Notes under the pieces: model-generated
Databases searched by the model: none
Told to the model about the DNA's origin: nothing
The model's input: only the letters and a program-made list of their open reading frames with translations
In this document: positions 48,012-60,029 of the stretch, one piece after another
Position numbering within the stretch: position 1 is the stretch's first letter
How the letters are laid out: each line of letters begins with the position of its first letter
Program-made: the position numbers and the translations under genes
Origin: Anticarsia gemmatalis
Taxonomy: Eukaryota > Arthropoda > Insecta > Lepidoptera > Erebidae
Direction: 5' to 3'
Assembly (NCBI RefSeq): GCF_050436995.1
Contig: NC_134763.1
Location: 8,551,001-8,615,000 of the forward strand
Length of the DNA: 64,000 bases

Positions 48012-51000
48012 ATGATGTCTTCAGAGGATCTCTATTTGAATAGAGCTAAATTTGTCATGACATATCTTGGTGTTTGGGTTCCAGCGAAAGACGAGTCAAT
48101 TTTTAGAAAAATCTACAGAGGTTTTATGATGACTCTTCAGTATTTGTTCCTGATCTTTCAAATAATTTATATCTTTCAAGTATGGGGAGATTTGGATGCT
48201 GTATCCCAAGCTTCGTACCTGCTGTTTACTCAAGCATGTCTTTGTTTGAAAGTGACCGTTTTTCAAATCAATATGGATATGCTGCGGGAACTGTTGAGGC
48301 TTATGGACGAGGATATCATGAAGCCGAAGAATGGTACACATGAGAAGTATGTAGCTTATATAGTAAAGTGTTGGAATACACAAATAATCTCAATTACCAA
48401 TCGCAACCAGACAGCACAAGATATTCTTCATCTTCATCAGGTCCATGTGTTTGGTTTAGGAGGCTAAAAGGGGGTTATAAGTTGGAAACGTTTTTGACTT
48501 GGCTCTGGTAGGTGTTTTATGGAAGTCATCATTTTACGAGCGACTTCAGCCGCTAGTTCAATAATGAGAATAGCACTTGCAAGTATTTGTGTATTCCGAC
48601 TTCAGGTATTACACCTTTTTAGGTCTTATACAGCTTACTCCCTGATAGAATATTAAAGTTGCAGGCAAATCGCATCAAAAGGTTGCTGTTGGCATTCATG
48701 ATTAGTTCCCAAATAACTTGTGGGATGTGGGCCCTAAAGCCGTTGTTTGATGATGCTGAAAAGAAGTTTCCTTTTGATATGTGGTGAGTACCCGGCGTTC
48801 TTTGCATGTAGATGATGTAGGTACAAACTCATGCGATCCTTTAGGTACTGTACTCTAAATGAATTAAACATTTTATGTTGCTATAATGACCATGCGTTAT
48901 AGTGTTGACGTCATAGTATGATTGTGCATAACATTCTCATTTTCCTGTAAGGTAGGTACCTATTTCGGAGTCTCTCAATAGAAATAAATTGACCTTGAAA
49001 TAGAAGTACGTAGACTTCAATAGTGAACCATTTAGTTTATGCTAGTGTTAATTTTACACTATCCAACTTAAACCAGATTTTGCGAAGATAGATAGGTAAA
49101 AACAGTAGACATTTTCTTTTACAGATGTAGTGTCAAATACAGTTTCCTTTAAAGTTGCTGGTTGAAGACTGAAGCTATTACCCAAACCTGTAATTTGCTA
49201 TAAAATTAGTGTTTTCTTACTGTTTAGGATGCCAGTAAACCCCGAGAAGGTTGTCCAATACTACATCGGATACGCCTTCCAACTGGTCACTATTTGCATC
49301 AGCGCCTACATGTATTTCGGAGTGGATAGCGTCGCGTTCTCCGCAGTCATCTTTGGATGCGCACAGATTGACATCATCAAGGAAAAGATTATGGGTGTAC
49401 GAGTGTATTACTATATAGAAAGCAATTGTAACTTTACGGATGCCTCGGTTTCTCTTACTATAGTATAAATAACTGCTACCTAGCTAAAGCGACGCCAATA
49501 GCCGTAAAATGTACTCATATTTAAGGCATAAAAAGATGAAGAAGAAGCTTTTCTAGTATTAACGAAGAACTGACTACAAATTCCTTACCTAGAGACTTTT
49601 GGCCTATGTTCTATGTTTGCTCATAGCTTCATTGTGAAATAATTTTGCATTTACATTTTTTTCTTTTATAGATAACTCCCGTAGTTGGTAAACGGGGTCG
49701 GGAGGCAGTAGAAGCTCTCTCTGAGAATTATAAAACTCTTGTCGACTGTCTCAAACATCACCAAGCTGTAATAACGTAAGTTCTTGAACTCCTGGAGATA
49801 CTTAAAATAACAGATTTCGACTGCCTACATGGCACAGCTGTGGTTCAGGTCGTCAAGCCGCTAACATTGCGTCGGGAGGTCGTGGCTTCGAATCCCACAC
49901 GGAATAACATTATTTGTGTGTTGTGTCCGTGGTTTGGACGTTTGTAAAAGTCCCCGCCTCATAAGAGCCATTCTTAGTGTGGGAGTTGTCTCTTTTTCAA
50001 GTAAGTAAGTTGTCTCTTTTTTTTGTGGCATTGTGTTTTTATTAGACCGTTTTTTGTCGTTTTAGGTTTACGGAGCTGGTTGAAAACGCTTACCACTCAT
50101 ATTTACTGTTCCAACTCACTGGCAGTGTCGGGATTATTTGCATGTCAGCGTTGAGAATTCTGGTCGTAAGTATAATGGCAGCCATTGTAGATATATAAAT
50201 TGCTCTTGAAGGTTTAACTGAATATAATGTATCTGTCATTTCATTGGCAGCTGGATTGGCGTAGCGTGCAGTTCTTCTCAATCCTAACTTACCTGTCAGT
50301 GATGATCAGTCAACTGTTCGTGTGCTGCTGGTGTGGACACGAGCTAACTGCTATTGTAACTACATTACTTTATCAGTAACTACTAATACGTACCTAGTCA
50401 TACTAATCTTTTTTTCTTAGTCTTCATTATTGCTCTCGTTTTGATTGGTGTAGGTAGGCGTCGAGTTTTTTGGTGCTACCAAATTATTAGAATTATATAA
50501 GATTTGTAAGCGGTGTTTGGTATCCATAAGCTTTTTTTCTGCTTTCTTGATTGCGCTACAGTTACATTACACTTTTCAAAGACAGTATCGAGCTTTATCG
50601 GAAGTTTAGCTATTACACTTATTTTTTTCTCTCGTTGAAGAATGCTCTTTGTACGTAATCTTTGGTTTCTAGAGTGAGGATCTCCACACGGTGTTCTACA
50701 AGTGCATCTGGTATGAACAAGACGTGAAGTTCAAGCGAGACCTGTGCTTCGCCATGATGCGCATGAGTCGCCCTCTGGTACTGCGAGCTGGACGCTACAT
50801 ACTACTGTCCCGGCAGACTTTTGTTGCTGTAAGGTCTTTTATAAAGCAGCTAACATTTTTGTAGTAGTAGTTCGCCAGTATTTGTGACAGCTGATTGTGT
50901 TTCTCCCTTCCTGTAGTTTTTTTCTTTCATTTTAATATAATTACTAATTCTTGTCAATAATTAATGTTATATTTCAGATACTACGAATGTCGTATTCGTA

Positions 51001-51028
51001 CTTTGCTGTGCTGAATCAGACTACGTAA
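48012..51028 (+). CDS. Odorant receptor 1 of a tandem pair (7tm_6 family), eight exons
   Basis: Insect odorant receptors are seven-helix ligand-gated cation channels working with Orco in antennal neuron membranes. Exons: 48012-48346, 48649-48783, 49228-49396, 49672-49775, 50066-50165, 50251-50355, 50673-50828, 50978-51028, giving 384 aa. Typical features are an early hydrophobic segment (YLFLIFQIIYIFQVW), DAVSQASYLLFTQACLCLK, WMPVNPEKVVQYY before a membrane segment, FGVDSVAF, a late LFVCCWCGHELTA and the conserved C-terminal RQTFVA with ILRMSYSYFAVLNQ. The exon 3 donor is the weaker GTACGA, chosen because exon 4 reads open only in phase 0. An adjacent ATG at 48015 is equally possible. Poly(A) signal AATAAA is at 51119-51124. 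The subfamily and ligand cannot be told from sequence alone. Confidence 0.9.
49819..50000 (+). mobile_element. tRNA-derived SINE-like insertion in OR1 intron 4
   Basis: A head with GTGGTTCAGGTCGTC resembles an A box, and GCTTCGAATCC resembles a B box (GGTTCGAATCC with one change). These are followed by TGTGTTGTGTCCGTGG and a CCTCATAAGAGCCATTCTTA body, then a T-rich end. This is the arrangement of lepidopteran tRNA-derived SINEs. It is not a functional tRNA gene because no cloverleaf with acceptor stem can be drawn. Confidence 0.6.
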
Positions 51029-51908
51029 CGAGGAGGAAATATGCAACAATTATCTTCATGAAAAAGTGTTGTAGAAATTAGGAAACTTCACTTTATTTAT
51101 TAGAGTAGCAAAAACTTGAATAAAGTGTAGAATAAGTATCTTTCCTTTTAAACTTTCTGACTAAGAAATTCGAATATTGTTCGAACTAAAACCCTCTCAA
51201 TGTAGGTATGTGAATCAAATCACAGTAAATGTCTGCAGCAATTAAATCAATTAACGCCTTTCAAGAAAACTTTCAATGCGAAATTTTTTTTTATTGATGC
51301 ACCATGCGTCTATTCCTTTTCTAAGGATCAACTTACTTTGACTTTATTGTCCACATAATACTGCAGATTCTATTCACCTAGGCGTTTGTCGCCTCAATGT
51401 ATCAATAGGAATGGTACCTAAACCAAATTGATTGACAATTTAAAAATAATAAAAAGATAATAAAATAAGAATCTGATTAGCGAATTGCGCTCTCCTTTAA
51501 ATAATATAGATGATATCCAGTAGATAAGTATAACAGTTAACACTAGTTATGGGTTGGCGTTAAGTTGTTTATACGAAAACTATATAGGTACTTACCTAGA
51601 TAGAAGAAAACCAAGTTAGGTAACCAAACACAAAGCGAAACTTGGGTATACGTCTACAAAGGCAAGTCTGTAGGTACGAAAACTACTCGAGTGTAAGTTG
51701 TTCTCTAAAACTAAAGCAATTACACAGCGTCTGCAATTTATAACACATCAAGAATCAACAGCGATTAAAACTTTTAACAGACAATTGTACCTACATACAA
51801 GTTTTGCGTTTAACTATTCATGGTGGAAGGAAATATAAAGGGAACTCATTGGAATATTTTGAACAGTCCGACGTTCTACATTTCCATTTGCAAAGTACTT
51901 AAATAAAT
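51029..51908. other. Spacer between the two odorant receptors
   Basis: 880 bp of AT-rich DNA containing the OR1 3' UTR, with AATAAA at 51119-51124, and the presumed promoter of the second receptor. No repeat or further exon was recognised. Confidence 0.7.
51119..51124 (+). terminator. Polyadenylation signal of odorant receptor 1
   Basis: AATAAA lies 91 bp after the stop codon of the first receptor and is the first canonical signal downstream. Confidence 0.6.
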
Positions 51909-54641
51909 ATGGGAGTTAAAAATACTTCCTTATACCTTGGTCGTCCGGACAAAATCTTAAGTTTTTTCGGTGTTTGGCCTCAGCCGAATAACTACGTAAT
52001 TTTAAGGAAACTATGGATGCTTTTTGTGATGTGGACGCAGTATTCTTTTCTAGTATTCGAGATAATTTACATAGTAGATGTTTGGGGTGATATCGATGCG
52101 GTATCAGAGGCCTCTTACTTGCTGTTCACGCAGGCTTCCCTGTGCTATAAGTCGACGGCTTTCATGGTGAATAAGGGGAATTTGATTCAGTTGCTAGAGT
52201 ATATGGATAGCGATGTGTTTGAACCTAAGTCTGAAGTTCATGAAAAGTAAGTACTTTTCTTTCTAAATACTTTTGAAGCAGTTTTTTCTGTGCCTTCAGC
52301 ACGCCTAGAGGCAGAATGCCGTCGAAAGCATACTATTTAGTCGGTACGGCAAAAGCTCTCTGCCAGTGTTGGGTACCACCATAATAGGACTACAGGTACA
52401 GACCATTTACACATAAAAAATAACTAATTTAGGAAATTAAAGTAAAAAATATGAATACACTTTTCGCTCACCCACTCTGAAACTAAGTGTCGGTAATTCT
52501 GCTAGGATTTTAGAAGGACAAGCGACCAAGATAAAGCGCCTGTGTTTATTCTTTCTGACGAGTGCTACAACTACTTGCACGTTGTGGGCCTGCATACCGC
52601 TGTTTGATGCTGCTAGCAAAAGATCTTTCCCTTTTAGGATTTGGTAAGTACGCAAGAATATAACTATACCTACTACCTATACATATTATACTAATATAGG
52701 TACTATTTACCACCATGAAATAGCGCTTGGAACAGCAGACGGGTTTTGTATTATGACACAATTGCGTCATGAGTCAGGTCAACAGTTTGATAGAGGTCTT
52801 ACATAATAATATGTAGATACTCAGATAAGTGATTAGGAATAGTCCAAATATCACAAATCAAACACGTTCAGGAGACCGGGTAGACAACAGGAAATACGAA
52901 GGATTGCTATTAAATGGGAAAGGTTCCAACATCTACAATATTCTATAATCTATGTAAAAATTACATTGAAATCAAACCTTATTCTAGAGCGTGGGATTCA
53001 CTGCTTCATTTTTTTATTGATATCGCAGGATGCCAGTAGAACCAACGAAGTCTCCACACTACGAACTAGGTTACTTGTACCAGATCATCAGCATCTACAT
53101 CAGTGCGTTCTTGTTCATCGGAGTCGACAGTGTCGCCGTTACAATGATCATGTTCGGTTGCGCTCAACTTGAGATTATCATGGATAAAATTAAGAAGGTA
53201 GGAATTATTAATTAGCAAATTATTTGAACACTTACTTCATATATTATTTACTATTTATCTATTCAACTAGCCAGAAAGGGTATTAAAGGATGTAGAGGAA
53301 AGAGGCTCATGTCTTGCAGTGTGTAAACAAAAGCTTTTAACAATAATGATGATAGAATATAAAAGCTTTAACGATTTAAATAACATTCCTCGGAGATTGG
53401 TACTATGGCGGAAATAGCAGTCTCCAAACACCCTTATATAAATCCGTACTTATGTTCTTTTTGTAGGTGGAATATGTAAATGAATCAGGGAAATCGAAAC
53501 AGGAACAGAAAGATATAATTAAAACCAATAACGACCTTCTTGTGGAGTGTGTTAAGCAACATCAAACGGTGGAAAAGTAAGTAAACCTGGAATGATAAGA
53601 CACAGCTTACATATTGAACAGTAAATAGGTTTGTCTGATTGCAGGTTCATTCAGCTGGTGGAAGATACGTATCACGCGAATATATTCTTCCAACTGAGTG
53701 GAACTGTTGCGATTATCTGCAATATTGGACTGAGGATCTCTATCGTATGATCTTGTACTTAATAATTACTTTACAGAGTCTAGCTAATTGCTATAAAATG
53801 CTGTATATTTTGATAGTGCTAGTTTAATTAAATGTGATTTAATAGAGAATGTCTGAGTGACTGAACAGTAAGCAGATCGTAATACTTGTAAGTTTTATAG
53901 GTGGATCACAAGAGCGTCCAGTTCTTCTCCATGATCAACTACATGGTGACCATGTTGTCGCAGCTGTTCCTCTACTGCTGGTGTGGACACGAGCTCACTA
54001 TAAGGGTAACTTGTAGCCTTAAATCAACCTTTTTGATAGGTTCCTCGTGAGTTCGGCTTTTTTCTTACCTGAGTGATTAGCTAAGCTAACGACAGTTATC
54101 TAATTACACTGAAAACCCACCCGTAAAACATTCGCAGATAGCCTTCGTATTTCTATTGAATCGTTCTTGCATGTATTAACACTAATATCCACCGAATATT
54201 ACAATAACACAGTCTTTTGTCTCTTAGAGCGAGGATCTTCGTGACTGGTTATATCAATGTCCATGGTATGAGCAAGGTATCAAGTTCGGAAGAGCTCTCT
54301 GGATAGCTATGGAGCGTATGAAGAAACCCATCATATTCAAAGCAGGACATTACATATCGCTGTCTAGGCCTACGTTTGTTTCGGTAAGTTTATTAGAGAC
54401 CAGCCTTTTCCTTTTATAGACTTTCACTCCCGATATAAGACACCCCTTTTACTAGGTACCAATAAAGTAAAGTTGCTGTTAAAATCTTTACATTCGAAAC
54501 TGTTTGAATAAGAATTTGACAGCCGTCATTAGTGACAGATGTAAATGTCACCACGATAAATTAATATACATTTATTATTTCCAGATTCTACGATGTTCGT
54601 ACTCATACTTCGCAGTCCTAAATCGAGTAAACAACGAATAA
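51909..54641 (+). CDS. Odorant receptor 2 of a tandem pair (7tm_6 family), eight exons
   Basis: A second seven-helix odorant receptor, probably a tandem duplicate of the first. Exons: 51909-52246, 52506-52643, 53029-53197, 53467-53576, 53645-53744, 53901-54005, 54228-54383, 54585-54641, giving 390 aa. Exon number, order and phases equal those of receptor 1, and exons 3, 5, 6 and 7 have exactly the same lengths (169, 100, 105, 156). Shared motifs include DAVSEASYLLFTQASLC, WMPVEPTKSPHYELGYLYQ, FIGVDSVAV with FGCAQLEII, LFLYCWCGHELT and ILRCSYSYFAVLNR. Exon 2 encodes the segment ending PLFDAASKRSFPFRIW. The protein looks full length and intact. The stop codon TAA lies within a possible AATAAA signal (54638-54643). 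The ligand is unknown. Confidence 0.9.
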
Positions 54642-54643
54642 AA
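54638..54643 (+). terminator. AATAAA overlapping the stop codon of odorant receptor 2
   Basis: The last codons GAA TAA are followed by AA, creating AATAAA across the stop. If it is used, the 3' UTR would be only a few tens of bases. No other canonical signal is obvious in the next 100 bp. Confidence 0.4.
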
Positions 54644-57297
54644 CAACAAATTCACAAATTAATTGTTTATTTATAAACCGTGTAGGTATCACATATGCTT
54701 AGTGTAACATCCACGACATTTTAGGCGAAAGTGTGCTTAATTATGAAAAAATATTATTTTTTTCTTCCTCGTAACACTCAACGACACTTAACTAAAGCCA
54801 TATACACATTATACAATATTTAGATTTAAGAAAAATGTCTTTATTTAACGCATCGCCAGCGACGAATAATGCAGGAGCAAATTGGAAAACTTAATTATTA
54901 AAAAATATAGTAGAATGTGTACATGGCCTAACATAGTTTTAGTATTTTAGTCAAATTGATAAATTCGTGCGCTTAAATTAAAATAACAATTAGCGTAAAG
55001 GCGAACGTGTAAAAACAATTACAACCACGTTTTAGAATTTAAATTCGCAATAAATACGAGACAAGGAATATTTATACGACAACGGCGTGCATAACTAATA
55101 TTCCAAACTCTTAATCGATTATTTATAAAAAACTAACGCATTATCAACCAACATTATAACTTATTTAAAAAATGCAAAATTTAATACAATCAACTCAAGT
55201 CTTCGGCCTTTTATTTCAAAAGCTATAGACGCAGGTTCGCTTTCTCCTATAGCCTCTGAAATCCAATACTTTTATATTCAAGTTGTCGTGACCTAAATTC
55301 TCGAACAAAACAATTTAACAGATTTTTCAACCAATTTATTTGCAGCCGTTTCGTATAAATAAACCTACAGTTCAACATACAAATCTGAGTTCACATTAAC
55401 ATCGGTATTTTTAGCAAAACTTGACTAAATAGAACCAGGAGTTTAATATAGAGTTATTTGATTGTGAAAATAACTTGTTGATATTTTTCTCTTAATAGAC
55501 TTTTGGACCAATATTAGGTAACATGGATTGGTATTTTTTATTATTCTCTGGGGCTCTTAATTTGCCCATGTAGGTGGATTTACCACGACTATATTGAATG
55601 TAATATGGTAATTTATTGGTTTGAATTATTTTTAATATTCGGTATGATTATGCACTTATGTGTATAGTAGTAATCTTGGACTCATCAGTGTTATTAGGTC
55701 GACATTGCATTTAATTTTTCAAGTTTTGCTATCCAGACCTCCATACATTCAGTTTCGTATATGTCTCTTATATTTAGCACAATAAAGCAAAATACAAACC
55801 GTACATTTCATTTAATACCTTACCCTTAAAACAACCACATCAAAACGACTTAGGAAATAATTTTGAAATATTTTTTATATGGTAACAATCAGTCGCATGC
55901 CGTTACTTATTTGTTACGAAGCTCATTTTAGTTTGAAATAACATTTTTTTGGCTGCCTGTCATACTAAAGCAAAGGTAAGTTAAAGGAGAAACACAATAC
56001 TTGAACCTTTAGAACTGAAACTCTGTAAGGCGGACGCCGGAGACCATATAAAAGTGCTCCGTAGCAGACGCATGCAAGGGCATCCGTTTGTTGTCTACGA
56101 GTGTCCGTTTAACGCAGTTTCAGGCCTAACAAGTGAACACATTTAATCGAATACCTTTCTTTGTTAAAAATATTCCGTGCTAACGTGTCGGTTGTTCTAC
56201 AATCGCTGTTATTTCGTTTGAGAGTTTAAACAGCATTTTTTATTTTTGTTAGTTATTGAAAAAGAGCAGCATGTTATTGCTCTTAGTCACGAGGATAATG
56301 ACTTTAGTTCATTATGCAACTTAAGGAAGTGAGACATCACATTACATATGCAAAAAATACCAAAAATATATGCACAATACCAACGAAACAATGAAAAATT
56401 CGCACGGAATTTTTTTGCATACAATTGAATTTAAAAGATGACAAAGACATAAAAATATGTAAGGAAGTTGTATGTTTCTTTAGTGTGACAGACAGACAGA
56501 CAGAAGCGTAAGTCGACGTAACAATACGTGTGATTATAATATAGTGCGCATAAAACAAAATAAGGCATTGGGTGTTATTATCGATATCACAGCGATGCAG
56601 AGCATGGATGATACGAAAGGAGAATGAGATTGTGTATTAATGTAATGATGAAGACAATTGCGAGCCGCGTAGAGATATTTTTCAAACTGATATTTCGTGA
56701 TTGATGAATATTGATTGTTAAAAAGGAAAGGTAAGCGCCCATAAGTGATATTAATGTGAAGGAATAAGGGCTATGTAGTGAAGTTGGCACAAAACTGAGA
56801 CGATTTTGAATCTTTGGCAGTTTGGCAGTAGTCAAAATAATGATTATGAGAAATCGTGCATTCGGCCAAATGTCCTGAAGTGGGCAAAGATCTGAATGGA
56901 TTTAAAAATGACGATTTAAAATATGAGATCAGGGACAGATCCAAAGTAGGTTATTGTGTGTACATGGAGATATATGGAAAAGCTTATATTGATGAAAGGT
57001 ACAAAACTTTAAGTTAGCGACTCGCAATATGTATGATGTCTGAGTAAATGATGTAAGCGCTATTCAGCTAGCTAGTTCAGCTGTCAAATATTTTTTATAA
57101 AAGATTTCATTGTTTTAAGAGATTCACTTAACGATATCATATTTCTTTAGAAATTAGATACACATCTTGACTGTTCTTTATAAAATGAACAACTTTCTCT
57201 TTTATTAATATCGTTGTTCTGTGTCACTTGAAAGATGCCATTTATTATTTCAAGATTTTTTTACTCATACAACAATCAAGAAAAATAGTTAAAGACA

Positions 57298-57491
57298 CGG
57301 ATAAAGTAGGGGACAAATGTCTCTCGATGTATATCGCTAGCGATGTCAGGAGATGTATTGCGACGTTGCCAGACTTCGCTCAACATGCAATGCTTTGCTC
57401 GCGCTACGAATTTTATAAGTCGCGCGATGTCGCCACATACGTGACAGCAAAATTATAGTCTTTAGAATAGTTAATTTGTCTCCTACTGTGT
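57298..57491. mobile_element. Possible MITE with imperfect inverted termini
   Basis: The left end GGATAAAGTAGGGGACAAAT and the inverted right end GGACACAGTAGGAGACAAAT agree at 17 of 20 positions. The interior (about 57330-57450) is more CpG-rich than its surroundings. A short open frame spans it but shows no family motif. The superfamily is not assigned. Confidence 0.45.
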
Positions 57492-59570
57492 CCGGAGCAA
57501 TAAAGTATTTTAATTATAAATATTTCATTGTATATATTTTTTAAATTATACTTAGCTAGCGATTGGCTATCTATAGCGTATCTTACGTAAGTATTCGTGA
57601 ATAATTTCTGGATATGTGTGTGTGATTCATAAGTTTTTCATTCAGAATATTGTTTGTAGTAGTCTATAGATGTGTGCGTAAGTGTAATAAAGAGTTAACA
57701 TACAAGGCCCTATTACATCGATGGAGTCGAAAACAGACCCATTTTATCAAGCAGTATATACTCTTGAAACCATTGGCTTATGTTAGACCCTTGAATAACA
57801 TGTGGGCAGATCCCATCGATCTAAAAAGGGCCTCGTATCAAGTCTTACAGTTTATATCTGTTAAAAGTACTGCCGAATGTTTCAAGTTTGTGAAAGGCCG
57901 CGACAGTGCAGTGCAGTAATTGCATGCGATGAAAAGGAATAAAACCCGGAAAGGAAAACACGAGAAAACCTTAACGTAAATCGCAGCAATACATAAAGAC
58001 TGCAAACCGTTAAGTACGTCCCACAGCCGATACAAAAGTTATTTGGCGCTTTAATTATAAAATATTAACGACATCACTCAACCAAAAGTTTCCACATGTA
58101 AAATCTAATATAAAAATCGAAACTTCACATTTACCAAAACGTAACGTACTCATGCAAATTTCTAACAACCAAACAACATTAGAATACGACGATAAAAAAC
58201 CGAAAAAACATTGTCAAAAGTCCACAACCGAATTGAACAAAAATATTTTAAAATTGTTGATAAAATCACAACGTTGTTTGTTACTACGCTTGCACACTTG
58301 CCTTTAATTTAATTACAAGAGATGTTCGCGAATAAACCTCGGCATACACTACTATACATGATCGGTATAAACTCGATCAACACCCACTTATCATTGCTAA
58401 ATTAATATAAAAACAAGATCCACGCGAAACCAACAGTGCTAAAGCGAACTTATTTAAAACTTAACCAGGTTTGTTTTGCCAAAATAGTTCCCAAAATATC
58501 CTTAATTAATTTTCATTTACTTTACACTCGTATTAAAATATTCATTATTCAGTATAAACGCACGTTTCATTCAAACTTCAAAGTCTTAACTCGCCCTAAA
58601 CTTTTAGTAGTGTATGGCGGGTTTTTGATATCATGAATTAATCTATCTAAATACCTCTGTCCACTAGACGGTTTATCCTCAGCTGCCATTATTACGAATA
58701 CATTGAAAGCTTGAATTAATAATTATATTGCTTTACTCTTAATTGAAAACTGACTCGATACAATCCACATGATGATCCATTTACACTTATTGAAGCAAAT
58801 ATTTCCACACAATTTACTCCTGATGGAAAACTGTCACCATTATTTTTTCGCTCCACCAAATCCTACCCTTTATCAACTAAAACGCGTCAGTGGACAGTAG
58901 GCCTAAGGATCAAAAAATAATCAGTTTAGATTAGCACTAGGAATGGTAACACTATCTAAATAGTGGCGTATCTACATAGCTGCAGACTGTGGCGTGATCT
59001 TTCATCTACTTACGTACCTTCTTTCAGTTATTCCTTGTACAAAGCTATACTACCGCAGAATGCTCTACGATATGTATGCAACCCTTTCAATATCAAATTA
59101 TGATATGCATTCCTTCTCTAGTCACAAAGCCCCGAGGTACGGGCCTAATACACGTCCTTGGGGTACAACACATAAAACTCACTGTTTTACTATTAACAGG
59201 TAGATTTTTGTAAGCTTTTCCTGTCATCAAAACCGCTTAATATATATAGGATTTCAGACAGAACTAGAGACAACATCCAGTATTAATTTCTTAAAGATAA
59301 ATATCATAGCAAATTCTCTCAAACGCCTTACAAGAGTCACGCCACAGCCTAAGCACAAACATATTGGGCAGAGCTACTGAGTTACATTAACTACAATACG
59401 TTAAACTAATACGTTACGCACTAACCGCTATGTCGCTGTACTCTTAGGAAAACTGTTCGCTATCGTTACAAAAAAACTATTTAACTTTTGGCCTTTAACT
59501 TAAGAGGAAGCGCGCACTAGTGACTATTCCGCGACCGGTCTGTCTCTTACAAATCTATGCAGTCTCATAC

Positions 59571-59822
59571 GCATAGCCAGTTGCGCTCACCGGTCGGTAA
59601 ACGATCTGTGGATTTAGCAATCTTTGGCGCGGTCATTCCATAGATGGATGACCGCATAGTGCTATATTTTGAACTGAGCGTCTCCGAGTTTCGGAAGGCA
59701 TGTTAAAAGTCGTCCCGGTTGTTGCTAATTAAGATAACAATAGTTAAGTCATGTCAAAGGCTTTAGGGCTACATGAACAACTTCGATACTAGATTGACCA
59801 CTAACCATACGATAAGATGAAG
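59571..59822 (+). mobile_element. SINE with 5S rRNA-like core, copy 3
   Basis: It starts GCATAGCCAGTTGCGCTCAC, contains GATGGATGACCGCATAG (one change from copies 1 and 2) and ends ACCATACGATAAGATGA. It is somewhat more diverged than copy 2, mainly in the second half. It is followed after about 200 bp by the Tc1-type fold-back element. Confidence 0.75.
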
Positions 59823-60029
59823 AGATCTCCATTCATATCCATAAATTTGATAAGAGTGTAGAAACAGTCACAGTGAAAAGTCACCAGCGAGCGCTTGTTC
59901 TAACAGTGTGAGCTTACAAGCGGGAGTTACTACGAAAGGTAAAAATATCGAAGCAAATTAGTAACTATGTGAGACTTTAAAAGTAATGTTAATCCTAAGG
60001 AAGATTTGATTTTCATTAATCGATTTAGT

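Larger units (their letters stand above)
54642..60029. other. Intergenic region downstream of the receptors
   Basis: About 5.4 kb of AT-rich DNA with no recognisable exon. It contains a possible MITE at 57298-57491 and the SINE at 59571-59822. A TATA-like ATATAAAAG lies near 56047, but no reading frame with known motifs follows. Open frames of 60-90 codons here look random. Confidence 0.6.

Noticed and set aside
49840..49905. Possible tRNA gene
   Set aside because: A- and B-box-like sequences are present, but no acceptor stem pairs and a SINE body follows.
57228..57458. 76-codon open frame
   Set aside because: It spans a probable MITE with inverted ends and shows no known domain.
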